From: Entrophospora sp. SA101 | Lineage: Eukaryota; Glomeromycota; Glomeromycetes; Entrophosporales; Entrophosporaceae | Length of the DNA: 44,382 nt | Assembly (NCBI GenBank): GCA_958430865.1 | Contig: CAUDNR010003968.1 | Location: 10,882 to 55,263, forward strand | Reading direction: 5' to 3' | Shown here: in pieces, positions 1 through 10,849 of the stretch | How the letters are laid out: each line of letters starts with the position of its first letter | How positions within the stretch are numbered: position 1 is the first letter of the stretch | The notes under the pieces: generated by a model | What the model was told of the DNA's origin: nothing | Databases searched by the model: none | Seen by the model: the letters and a program-made list of their open reading frames with translations, nothing else | Made by a program: the position numbers and the translations under genes

Positions 1-1880
1 CATTGCTCCTGAAACTTCACCAGTATATAGTTGTTATCTCTTTAAATTGGAGATCAAGTTCAGATCCAATTCAAATCCAGTTTATCACTTACTTTTTATT
101 GCCAGAATGTTTGCCATGTATTGTAAAGCTACGTTGTACAATATAAAAAATTAGTGTATATAACATTTCAAAATTCCACTATGCTGGGCAAAGATTAAGA
201 TTGGTCACAATATTTATATATGTGGAAAAATGTGAAATTATTTATGTATGTATTTTAAAATGTGTATAAAATAAATTCTAAATAAATAAAACTAACAATC
301 TTTCGCAAAAAAAAAAAAAAAAAAATTTTAAAAATAAAAATAAAAATAAAAATATATATGATCAATTGTTTCATGACGAAATATCTATGTAGTTGTTACA
401 CGAAATGTTATACAGAATCCATTGCTCCTGAAACTTCATTGGTATATATATAGTTGTTACCTCTATAAATTGGAGATCAAGTTCAGATCCAATTCAAATT
501 CACTTTTTTTTATTGTAAAGCTACGTTGCACAATATAAAAAATTAATGTAACATTTCAAATTTCCACTAATGCTTAAATAGCGTGTAACTATTCCAAGAC
601 AAAAATTTTAATTAATATCCATTATGCGATAACGAACGGCGAGTCACCTAGTCAACATAATTGTTTTGTAAAGATGAAATTTTTTTAACATAATAGAACT
701 TTTTTATTTTATTGTGCAATAGTAGTAAATCAGTAAGTTTTGTAAAGAGACAACACCTTTGTTTTCACACAATCTTGGAGATATATTTTTTATTGCTTAT
801 ATATATTTATTGATGTTGTTATTATTACTATTATCGTAAAGAGACTTTTATTTTGCAGGTGGTGAATTGCCAAATATTAATAAAATTATATAATTACCCA
901 TCTAAACACATATGTGCAATTTTATTTATTAATAATAAAATTAAAACTAAAAGGTTTTCATAACATAAAAAACTAACTAACAATCTTTCACAAAAAAAAA
1001 AAAAAAATTATATATGATCAATTGTTTCATGACGAAATATCTATGTAGTTGTTATTTATTATAATAGTAATAAGTAGTGTGTAAATATTCCAAGACAAAA
1101 ATTTTTAATGATTTGGAGATAGATTTTTTTAATTAATATCCATTATGCGATAACGAACGGCGAGTCATCTAGTCAACGTAATTATTTTGTAAAGATAAAA
1201 TGTTTTTAACATAATAGAACTTATTTATTTATTGTACAATAGTAATAAATCAGCAAGTTTTGTAAAGAGACAACCCCTTTGTTTTCACACGATCTGGAGA
1301 TATATTTTTTATTGCTTATATTTATTATTATCGTAAAGAGAATTTTTTTAATATTAATCAAGCAATTTTATTTATTAATAATAAAATTAAGGTGGTGGTG
1401 AAGATTGGTCACGATGTTTATACATGTGAGAAAAGTTTTCAATAACATGAAGTTATTTATCTATGTATTTTAAAATATGTATAAATTAAATTCCAAAAAT
1501 AAATAAAACTAATTGACTAACAATCTTTCGCAAAAAAAAAAAACTTAAAAATAAAATTAAAATTATAAATTATATATGATCAATTGTTTATGACGAAATA
1601 TCTATGTTATTATTATGGTAATAAATAATGTGTAGCTATCTATTCTAAGGCATGATTTGTAGATAGATTTTAATAATTAATATCCATTATGCGATAACGA
1701 ACGGCGAGTCACCTAGTCAACGTAATTATTTTGTAAAGATGAAATGTTTTTAACATAATAGAACTTATTTATTTATTGTACAATAGTAATAAATCAGCAA
1801 GTTTGTAAAAAGACAACCCCTTTGTTTTCACACGATTTGGAGATGTATTTATTTTATTATTATCGTAAAGAGTCTACACT
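1..1880. repeat. Tandem array of a 0.5-0.65 kb AT-rich unit (about three copies)
   Basis: Several blocks recur in the same order and orientation. A block beginning ATGATCAATTG and containing CATGACGAAATATCTATG lies near 358, 1014 and 1576. A block containing GCGATAACGAACGGCGAGTC lies near 625, 1147 and 1690. A block reading TTTGTTTTCACACGAT lies near 760, 1280 and 1823. A block beginning CATTGCTCCTGAAACTTCA is at 1 and 420. Before each ATGATCAATTG block comes an AATAAA-rich stretch and then CAATCTTTC followed by a run of A. No reading frame of note is present. It could be a satellite, or tandem retroposed copies ending in poly(A); the sequence alone does not decide. Confidence 0.85.
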
Positions 1881-2175
1881 AATTTTTATTTCCTTTTTAA
1901 GTTATATTATGTCAAAGGTTTTTTCAAAAATAATAGAATAAAGTAATATAAAAAAAAAAATAATGTCTTTTACAATTTTATTTACCCTCCTACTTATGTA
2001 TAAAATTTTTTCTAACAAATGAAACATACATAAAATTTACATATATATAGGTGCGGCGAATTTTCTCAAGTAGTTATATAAAAAAAAAAACACTTCTCAC
2101 CTCATTACATAAAATTAAATTTTATTTCTCTAAAAAAAAAATTTAAATTCTTATTATCAAGAAACACACACAGTA

Positions 2176-4963
2176 ATGGCGAGAAAAAACAATAACCGTA
2201 ATTTCAAAAACAATAACCGTAATTTCAGAAACAATAATCAGAATTTCAGAAACAACAATAATAAAGTTGGATTTAATAATCGAGCTGGTTTTAATAACGG
2301 AGCTGGTTTTAATAATAATAATAATGAAGCTGGTTTTAATAACGGAGCCGGATTAAGAAACGATAATAACGTTGTATGCTTCATTAATTCGATCCTTCAA
2401 GTCCTCGTACATCTTCCCAATGCAGAAAGGCATTTAGAATCTACCGGCAACCATCAATGTAAATACTCTTTGCATTAATCAAATACTTTGATCATGCTAT
2501 ATATATTATTTAATTTATTAAATACTCTTTTATCACTATTATCACTATCACTTTATTGCTATTATCATTACTATCGCTATCTATTAATCATTATTATCAC
2601 TATTATCACTATTATCGCTATTATCACTATACCGCTATTATCACTATATCGCTATTACCACTATATCACTATTACCACTACATCGCTATTACCACTACAT
2701 CGCTATTACCACTACATCGCTATTACCACTACATCGCTATTACCACTACATCGCTATCACCACTACATCGCTATTACCACTACATCGCTATCACCACTAC
2801 ATCGCTACTACCACTACATCGCTGCTACCACTACATCGCTACTACCACTACATCGCTATTACCACTACATCTCTATTACAACTACATCGCTATTACCATT
2901 ACATTGCTATTACCACTACATCGCTATTACCACTACATCGGTATTACCTTTACATCGCTATTACCACTATGTAGGTTATTGTAGTCCTGTATGTATTTTC
3001 AATGAATTAAAACGGTTGCGTATTAAACTTATGGAATCACGGCAACCAGTTTATGCTGGCCCATTCATCACCTATCTTACAGGTATGTAATTTAATTAAT
3101 GTTTATTTGTATTATTTGAATACGTATATTATAAATTAATTTACAATTTATATTATTATTAGATATCGAACCATTCGCCGAGGTAAACGAGCAAAATGAT
3201 GCTTTCTTATATTTGTGTGGCATTCTTCAAAAGGTGGGCGAATGTGTCAATGAGAACATGATCGCACAACATATGTATTATGATTTCTGGACAACTCTAC
3301 AAAAGAAGGTTATTGTTGTTATCATTATACAATAAAAAATTGATTCATTAATTTTGTTTATTTATAAATTGATATACTAACGAAAGAAAAAAAATTTATT
3401 AGATAACTTGTCAAAATTGTAAGAGAGAGACTTTGTCGACAGAAAGCGTTGTTACGATCTCTGCAGCAACGAAAAATTCAATAGAAGAGTGCTTTGATGA
3501 GTATTGTGAATCCGCCGAATTACCTGGTTTCAAGTGCTCGTAAGTATTATTATCATTGTTATTATAATTGATCTTGGAAATATCTGATTTTCTAAATAAA
3601 TCATAATCTTATTTATTAGGTGCAATAAGTTTACTTGCAACCAAGAATTTACGATAAAAGAAGAGCCAAATACTCTTATAGTACAATTGAAAAGATTCGG
3701 TTTCTCCAGCTCCACGAAGCAAGGATACAAGATTTCAAAACGTGTGGAATTTGGAGAGGTACTAGACATTTCGAAATATATTTTGGGGGTAAATAATTAA
3801 ATAATTAAATAATGAAAATGATAATATGTTTATGCATTAATAACATAATGCTAATTAAATACAAATCATACAATTTATTGTTAAAGGGTAAAAATGTTCG
3901 TTATAATCTTAGCGCTGTCTTGGTTCATGAAGGTAGTACCATTCGTAAAGGACATTATTACTCATATATCAAAAATAGAAACAATGAATGGTATTTATAT
4001 AATGATAGATATGTTCAACGAGTAAGTATTATATATATATATATGTATACAAGTTTTTCAATAGCAAATGATAAATCATTAATTAATTAATTAATCTTAA
4101 AAAATTAGGTTTCAATCAATTCCGTACTCGAGTGTAAGCCCTACGTCCTATTTTATACAAAAATAACATCTACATTTCCCGCATCTACACCATCATCAAC
4201 GATTAACATTGACGATAAACGTGAGGGTGACGAAAAGACTGATCTTTGCAAGTCTAACGAGAAGACTAAAACTAAATCAACATCGTCAACATCTAAAATT
4301 AACGATAAACATGAAAAGACAACCCATTACGATCCTAACGAGATGACTAAAACAAACTCATTGTCATCAACAACTAAAATTAACGATAAACGTAATAAAT
4401 ACAAAAAGACAACGGTTTATGATTCTAACGAGAAGATTAAAACCAAATCAACATCTTCAACATCTAAAATTAACGATAAACGTAATAAATATGGAAAGAC
4501 AACGGTTTATGATTCTAGCGAAAAGACTAAAACCAAATCAACATCGTCAACGACTAAAATTAACGATAAACGTAATAAATATGAAAAGACAACGGTTTAT
4601 GATTCTAACGAGAAGAATAAACTCAAATCGACATCATCAACGCCTAAACTTAACAATAAACGTGATTTTAACGAGATGATTAAAGAAAAATCATCATCAC
4701 CAACGACTAAAATTAACGATAAACGTATTAAATATGAAAAGACAACCGTTTACGAGTCTAACGATAAGATTAAAACTAAATCACCACCGTCAACGTCTAA
4801 AATCAACGATAAACGTGAAAAGACAATCATTTACGATTCTAACGAGATGACTAAAACTAAATCACCATTATCGACATCTAAAAATAACAATAAACGTTAT
4901 AGAGATGAAAAACCAAATTTTTACGAGTCCAACAAAAGGACTAAAACAAAATCACCACCATAG
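2176..4963 (+). CDS. Ubiquitin-specific protease (USP/UCH family) with a repeat tail
   Basis: A cysteine deubiquitinase that would remove ubiquitin from proteins. Seven exons fit: 2176-2458, 2975-3082, 3163-3308, 3403-3539, 3620-3788, 3887-4021 and 4109-4963, giving 610 residues in frame. The N terminus is Asn-rich. The Cys box is GLRNDNNVVCFINSILQVL with Cys68, followed by an EQNDAFLYL segment resembling the QQDAxEFL motif. Two CxxC pairs (TCQNC, KCSKC) match the USP zinc site. LIVQLKRF follows, then the His box GHYYSYIK with WYLYNDRYV, and PYVLFYTK closes the fold. The last exon adds a Lys/Ser/Thr-rich tail of 30-residue repeats that stops at a TAG in the array. The family call is firm. Activity is uncertain because the Cys box is not canonical and the tail is cut. 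Confidence 0.82.
2600..2970 (+). repeat. 17-bp minisatellite inside intron 1 of the protease gene
   Basis: About twenty copies of a unit close to TACCACTACATCGCTAT fill most of intron 1 (2459-2974). The period is 17 bp, as seen from CATCGC at 2691 and again at 2708. Because 17 is not a multiple of three and the unit lacks stop codons, open frames with a 17-residue periodic peptide arise here by chance. They are not genes. Confidence 0.9.
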
Positions 4964-5459
4964 ACATATAAGATTAACGATAAACGCGAAAAATATAAAA
5001 AAACAATCCTTTACGATTCTAACGAGATGACTATAACCAAATCACCATCATCGACATCTCACAATAACAATAAACGTTATAGAGACGAAAAACAAATTTT
5101 TACGAGTTTAACAAAAGGACGAAAACAAAATCACTATAATCGTCGTCTAAAACTAACGATAAATATGAGAAGACAAAATTTTATGAATCAAACAATCAGA
5201 TTAAAACCAAATCACCTTCATCAACGTTTAACAATAACGGTAAACGTGATAAAAGACGAAAAACAAACATTTGTGAGTCTAACAAAAGGATTAAAACAAA
5301 TCATCGTTATCAACATCTAACAATTATGATAAACGTAATAGAGGCAAAAAGACCGACCTTTATGTCTTTAACGAAAGGATTAAAATCGAACAATCATCAT
5401 CGACGTCTAAAATTAACGATAGACGTGATAAATATGAAAAGACAAACTTCTATGAGTCT

Positions 5460-6311
5460 TGATGTTGCATGACGAAACTTTCGACTTTAATCATTGCCGT
5501 GGCGAAAGTGCTGACTAAATTAGTTTCTCACCAAGAGGCATTTTGACGATTTGACGAAAGTAAAAATTGATGACGAAAGTAAAAATAATTGACGAAAGTA
5601 AAAATAGTTGACGAAAGTAAAAATAGTTGACGAAAATAAAAAATCAATTCTTTTGTTTTGCAACTAGAGTAACGAATGTTTACTTACTATTTATAGTTAC
5701 CACCACCATCACCATATAATCATAAAAAAGAAATTTACATTCTCTCTAATTACTGACATTTAATTTTGAATATATTGAAAATTCATTATTACAATACATT
5801 GTTAAAATTAAATTTTTTTTTAATTTTTTTTTGATATTGGGTATTTAAATTATATTAAAAAATTACTGAATTTTATATATGCACATAATAATATGATATA
5901 AAATAAATCATAAAGAATAAAAAATAATGTAAAAATAAACAGATAAATTTAACAAAACTCACATTCGTTAATTCTTTTTTTTTTGTATTATTAAATGTTT
6001 TACTGCTACTTTTTTTTTTATCTTTTTTTTTTTTTTTTTGGCTCACTTCATACATTAAAACAACATAATTTACATAGAAGAAATGTTTACAATGAAGTTG
6101 TAAAAAATAAAAAAACAAAAATATGAATAATTATAGTTAAAAATTTAATAAAAAATTTTTTTTTGTTTTGCAAAGATTTTTACTTTTCGCCAAGGGTTTT
6201 TACTTTCGCCAAGGATTTAGTCTTTCATCATGGGTTTAGTCTTTCGTCATTTTTTATTACATTTGACGAAATAGTTTCTCAACTCCAAAAACATTTCGCC
6301 ATGCATTATTA
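5460..6311. mobile_element. Non-autonomous DNA transposon (852 bp) with 8-bp target duplication
   Basis: The element interrupts the 90-bp array. Its ends are imperfect inverted repeats: TGATGTTGCATGACGAAA on the left and, read inward from the right, TAATAATGCATGGCGAAA. The flanks both read ATGAGTCT (5452-5459 and 6312-6319). An 8-bp duplication fits hAT-like elements. ATGAGTCT is also a recurring array word, so the duplication is probable and not certain. Subterminal repeats of GACGAAAGTAAAAAT lie at 5560-5640, with the complementary type at 6175-6250. No transposase frame was seen. Confidence 0.72.
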
Positions 6312-6624
6312 ATGAGTCTAACGAGAAGTTTAAAACAAAATCACCATCATCAACATCTAAAAATAACGGTAAACGTGATAGAGACGAAAAGACTGACCGT
6401 TATGAGTCTAACAAGAGGATCAAAACCAAATCGCCACCATCAACGTCTAAACGATAAACGTGAAAGATATTAAAAGACAGCCCTTTACGTGTCTAATGAG
6501 AAGATTAAAACCAAGTCACCATCATCAACGTCTAACAATAACGGTGAACGTGATATGCATGAAACGACAGACCTAACAAAAAAAGTAAAACCAAATCACG
6601 TCCAACATTAACGGTAAACGTGAT

Positions 6625-7271
6625 TAGAGATGGGCAGATCAGTACTATACGTATAATACTATACGTAAATGTAAATCAATTCCTGTTTAGGTTATTGCCA
6701 AATAATAGATGTGATGTTACACATAAAAATTAATTAATCTCTTCTCACGATAATATATATTTTAAACTTGCCTGCAATTTGGCAACATTTTAATATTAAC
6801 GTTCTAGTTCAATATCTAGATGTGAAAAACATTTACGTCTTTGTCCAGATGCCACAATTCAAATTAAAAGAAATTATTTTGGTGAACATTTTAATACTTC
6901 AAATACTTGGTGTACAGGTAAATTACAACATAATTGAAGATTTCATCAAAGAAGCTAATGAAAATTTTATTGAAGAATTAAATAAAAGTGAAAGAAGTTT
7001 TGATTTTTATGATATTTAATTCATTCAATATAATTAATGATTTATAAATAAAAACCTAAAAAAATGTAGGTTGAATAAATTAAAGATTTATGATTATCAT
7101 AATAGTAATAGCCAAATTATTTCTTTTTCTTTTTATTATTATTCAGTTTTGTATTACATTGGAAAATCACCCGATCAAATTTCAACATTACTATACGTAC
7201 TATACGCACTATACGTAAAGTATCGTATAGTGTCGTATAGTGTTCAACTATACGTCATTTGCCCATCTCTA
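6625..7271. mobile_element. hAT-like element relic with TAGAGATGGGCA termini
   Basis: The termini are perfect 12-bp inverted repeats, TAGAGATGGGCA on the left and TGCCCATCTCTA on the right, typical of hAT ends. Tandem ACTATACGTA words follow inside both ends (6641-6672 and 7192-7255). The middle holds a short open frame (6768-7019). A shifted frame there reads RCEKHLRLCP, which may be a decayed BED-finger fragment; this is weak. No 8-bp target duplication is visible. The left flank is array sequence, while the right flank is the end of another element (7272-7302), so one side has been rearranged. Confidence 0.65.
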
Positions 7272-7302
7272 CGTAAATCTGCGTCAGAAAAATTTCCTGA
7301 TG
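7271..7302. mobile_element. Orphan 3' end of the CATCAGG-type MITE
   Basis: These 32 bases are identical to the right end of the complete MITE at 7698-7729 and finish in TTTCCTGATG. The matching left end is absent, because array sequence and then the hAT-like element lie immediately upstream. It marks a third insertion of this family, broken later. Confidence 0.7.
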
Positions 7303-7519
7303 CCGAGAAGATTAAACCTAAATCACCATCGCAAACGTCTAAAATTATCTATATATAGACGTGATAAATATGAACAAACAACCCTTTATGGTTATAACGA
7401 GATGACTAAAGCCAAATCACCATCGTCAGCGTATATAACTAACGATAGACGCGATAAATATGAAAAAACAACCCTTTATGATTCTAACGAGATGATTAAA
7501 GCCAAATCACCATCGTCAA

Positions 7520-7729
7520 CATCAGGAAATTTTCCCCGCCGCAATATTACGTCCGTAAATTTTAATATGTAAAGTTGTAATATTTGCATAAAAATCATGT
7601 AATATTTACACTCGATATAATAATTGCATAATTTTTGTATGCTTATTTGCATAATATTACGGGCCCGCCGTAAACTTACGTAAATAGTGTAATAATTACG
7701 TAAATCTGCGTCAGAAAAATTTCCTGATG
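7520..7729. mobile_element. 210-bp MITE with CATCAGGAAATTT inverted ends
   Basis: The left end is CATCAGGAAATTTT and the right end is its inverse, AAAATTTCCTGATG. The interior is rich in GTAATATT, TGCATAA and TTACG words. The target is a 90-bp array unit. Comparison with an uninterrupted unit (...TCAACGT...) shows that only AA is doubled, at 7518-7519 and 7730-7731. A 2-bp duplication that is not TA excludes ordinary Tc1/mariner. Confidence 0.75.
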
Positions 7730-8053
7730 AACGTATAAAATTAACGATAAACGCGATAAATATGAAAAATCAACCTTTTATGATTCTAACGAGATGATTA
7801 AAGCCAGCTCACCATCGTCAACATCCAACGATAAGAATAAACGTTATAGAGATGAAAAGACGAAAATTTCCGACTTTAACAAAAGGATTAAAACAAAATC
7901 ATCATCTTCAACGTATAAAATTAACGATAAACGCGATAAATATGAAAAAACAACCCTTTATGATTCTAACGAGATGATTAAAGCCAAATCACTCTCGTCA
8001 ACATATAACAATAAGAATAAACGTTATAGAGACGAAAAGATAAAAGTTTACGA

Positions 8054-8203
8054 CATCCGGAAAATATAAAAAAATCTGCACATGCCAATCGTAAGTTTAA
8101 TAACAAAAAAGTGCAAAACTTACATCGACACCGTAAGATTTATGTAATATTACATTGGCATCATAATATTTATGCAAGTTTATGCTAAATTAATTTCCTG
8201 ATG
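8054..8203. mobile_element. 150-bp MITE, second copy of the CATCAGG family
   Basis: It begins CATCCGGAAA and ends TTTCCTGATG, and it has the same TGCA/GTAA-rich interior style as the 7520 copy. The interrupted array word is TTTACGAGTTTAAC. GA is present on both sides (8052-8053 and 8204-8205), again a 2-bp duplication. Confidence 0.68.
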
Positions 8204-8645
8204 GAGTTTAACGAAAGGATTAAAACAAAACCACTTCAACGTCTAAAATTAACGATAAATATGAGAAAACCAAATCACCATCATCAACATCTAAACAATT
8301 ATGATAAACGTAATAAATACCGACCTTTATGACTCCAACGAAAGGATTAAAACCAAATCATCACCGTTGACGTCCAAAAATAACGGTAAACGTAATAGAG
8401 ACGAAAAGACTGACCGTTATGAGTCTAACAAGAGGATTAAATCCTAATCGCCATCATCAAGGTCTAAACGATAAACGTGAAAAATATTAAAAGACTGTCC
8501 TTTACGAGTCTAATGAGAAGATTAAAACAAAATCACCATCATCAACGTCTAACAACAACGGTGAACGTGATAGATATGAAATTTACGGGTCTAACAAAAA
8601 AAGTAAAACCAAATCACGTCCAACATTAACGGTAAACGTGATAGA

Positions 8646-9475
8646 TATTATTTGGTGGTCCGCCGATTAACGATAGAAATTAATAAGTTTGATATCCCGG
8701 ATCTACATAACAAAAATTTAAGAGATCACGGAATCCCAAATTGTCCATAATTTTTTTTAAAAAATATATGTCAAAATTAAAATTCTTTTGAAATTGGTAT
8801 TAGATTAAAAAAACCCGCTTTTAGATTTTTAGAAATATAATAATAATAAATTATTTTTTAATAATGACCATTATAGACTTTTGATTTATATTATATTAAT
8901 ATTGCCAATTTGCATCGGAAAACACTTTTTCCTAAATAGTAAAAGTATATACTGTATATTGTAAAAAGTTAAATGAATAAAAGTTTGTGGATGAGGTTTA
9001 GTCGTTTTTGCTTTTGATAATTTTTTGAAAAAAAATTTTCACTCATGTTAAGTAAAGATCTAGCATATTGATCTTCTGTCATCCATTGGATATATTAGCT
9101 ATTGTATTTATTTTTCCTTATTAGCCCAATAAAAAAAACTTATTTCAAAGAAATAATTTTGTTAAGTAATTTCTATAGACAATTTGAAAAAGAATGGAGG
9201 CGGAACAAAATTTTCCAAAAAAATAATTACCATTTTGCAAAGTTTTTTTTTCATACAGGTAATAAATGCTATACAAAGTTGGATAACTCGTTATTCTGCA
9301 GCATGCAAGATTGAATTAATAACAACAAATAATTCGTGATAAGTTTTTTTTTGAATTTAAAATAATAAAATTCATTATTTATTTATAAAAATAGTTGAGA
9401 ATTACTATCAAAACTAGCTACATATTTTTTTTTTGTAATGTTGCAATTCCATTAATTTTTTTATAAAATTCATAT
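8646..9475. other. AT-rich spacer without recognised gene
   Basis: Array similarity ends near 8645. The stretch holds short open frames only (for example 9102-9314), with no family resemblance that I can see and no clear inverted-repeat pair. It may be decayed transposon sequence. Confidence 0.5.
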
Positions 9476-9535
9476 ACTGTACCTGGACAAAAGTATCGGA
9501 ACACTTGCTTTTGTTGACTGCGTAAAATATAGATA
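9476..9535. mobile_element. Solo terminus of a second Tc1/mariner-like element
   Basis: The segment TACTGTACCTGGACAAAAG followed by TATCGGAACACTT is of the kind found at Tc1/mariner ends. No matching inverted copy was seen nearby, so only one end remains. It lies just upstream of the larger Tc1-like element. Confidence 0.45.
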
Positions 9536-9936
9536 ATAAACATACACTGCCCTCCAAAAAGTATTCTGACGATGTTTTTCGATAATTACGCAAAATGCCA
9601 CATAACGAACGTACATAAAATTTATACCATATATGGCTTAGGTTTTGGCAACTCTACATAATACTGTCTTTCTTTTACGGTTTTTAGTTAAAAAAAACGA
9701 ACACCAAATAAATCACGAGGATTATCTTTGCGAATATTTAATAATTTATGTTTCTCAAAATTTTATATTATAAAATTCAATAAAAATTTAATAGTTTGTA
9801 ATTTGGGTCCTCATAAATAAACGACTAAAACTTTATGTTCCTGTCACGTGTGAAATTTTTGTTATTAAAAATAAACTGATACCAATAAAATTGATTAGAT
9901 CAAAAAAAATTTCACGATTTTTTTTGATTTTTAAAA

Positions 9937-10097
9937 ATGGCAAAAAATTCAGGATTAACTGAAGCTGAGCGAGGAAAATTTTAGGTCTAAGAATAGCTGG
10001 TAGTTCTCTTGCAAAAATTGCAAAGACACTTAATATTCCAAAGTCTACAGTTCACGACACTATCAAACATTATGAGAATGCCGAAAATTTAAAAAAA
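9937..10097 (+). pseudogene. Tc1/mariner transposase N-terminal fragment
   Basis: The frame starts MAKNSGLTEAERGK and, after a one-base shift near 9978, continues GLRIAGSSLAKIAKTLNI and PKSTVHDTIKHY. This is the paired-like helix-turn-helix that binds the transposon ends. The fragment stops after about 55 residues. No DDE/D catalytic domain follows within the element, and a nested MITE begins at once. It is a dead relic. Confidence 0.75.
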
Positions 10098-10102
10098 GAG
10101 TA

Positions 10103-10323
10103 TAGGGACATTCGGTATGGTATAACTCTTGCAAAACGTATGGTATGGTATTGTATAAGTGTAATAAAATGGTTGTATACCAATGCTTAAATCTAACATA
10201 CTTCCCTTCACACCCACCAAAAAAGGATTTAGAATAAAATTTTGTGTGGCTTGGTATGGAAAAATATGGGCTATACCATACCATACGTTCTGCAAGAGTT
10301 ATACCATACTGAATCTCTCCCTA
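10103..10323. mobile_element. MITE of about 220 bp nested in the Tc1-like element
   Basis: Inverted ends share GTATGGTATAACTCTTGCA and then ACGTATGGTATGGTAT, seen at 10115-10150 and inverted at 10272-10310. The similarity may reach outward to TAGGGA on each side. I found no convincing target duplication, so the outer limits are approximate. Confidence 0.65.
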
Positions 10324-10849
10324 CCGTTAAAAAAACATATAAAATGATCATCATAAAATAAGATAAATTTTGACCAGTGTTTGTTTTTTTTAACTAAAAA
10401 TCATAAAATAATGATAGGTTCTCCAAAACCTAAGCCACATTATGACATAAATTTTATGTACTTTCGTTATGTGGCATTTTGCGTAATTATCGAAAAACAT
10501 CGTCCGAATGCTTTTTGGAGGGCAGTGTATATGTTGAATTCGTCAGACCTTGCCACAGCGAACTATAATAATAATAACAATAATCAAGCTCTTGTTATAA
10601 CGGATTTTTAAAAATTTTTGCACAACGGATTTTAAATAAAATTTGTTTGTCCCCCATTCATACGCTGTGTCAATGTTTGACTATATTGTGGAATTAACTA
10701 CATGCTGTATATGATTGAAGATATTATTCATTATTAATATAATTAACAAGGGTGTAGAGATAATTTTTTTGAATAAATAGAAAAAAAAATTTGGGAATCA
10801 CGGTAAATAATAATACTACTAATACTAATAATAATGCACCATAGGATAA

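Larger units (their letters stand above)
4220..8645 (+). repeat. 90-bp tandem repeat array: live protease tail to 4963, decayed beyond
   Basis: The unit encodes about 30 residues of the type KTTVYDSNEKTKTKS plus SSTTKINDKRNKYE. The spacing is exactly 90 bp, for example GACAACGGTTTAT at 4408 and 4498. Units continue after the stop at 4961 but carry frameshifts and stops. They are cut by inserted elements at 5460-6311, 6625-7271, 7520-7729 and 8054-8203. Longer blocks are also duplicated: 7730-7890 resembles 7913-8050, and about 270 bp ending at 6624 resembles 8378-8645. The array therefore expanded both by single units and by larger segments, and its distal part is non-coding today. Confidence 0.85.
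9545..10527 (+). mobile_element. Tc1/mariner-like element relic with inverted repeats of about 150 bp
   Basis: Both ends read inward as CACTGCCCTCCAAAAAG and remain similar for roughly 150 bp. They are flanked by TA (9543-9544 and 10528-10529), the standard Tc1/mariner target duplication. The interior keeps only the start of a transposase frame (9937 to about 10097). It is then interrupted by a smaller inverted-repeat element at 10103-10323. The catalytic part is gone, so the copy cannot move by itself. Confidence 0.85.

Noticed and set aside
2488..3090. Long open frames of 200 and 142 codons (2488-3090 and 2556-2984)
   Set aside because: Both lie mainly in the 17-bp minisatellite of intron 1 and read its periodic peptide. 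Only the last part of the first, from 2975, is a true exon of the protease.
5873..6118. Minus-strand Lys-rich frame inside the 852-bp element
   Set aside because: It is produced by poly(T) runs, with no transposase resemblance.
4200..8650. CRISPR-like array
   Set aside because: The regular 90-bp repeats encode protein and have no unique spacers, and the organism is eukaryotic.
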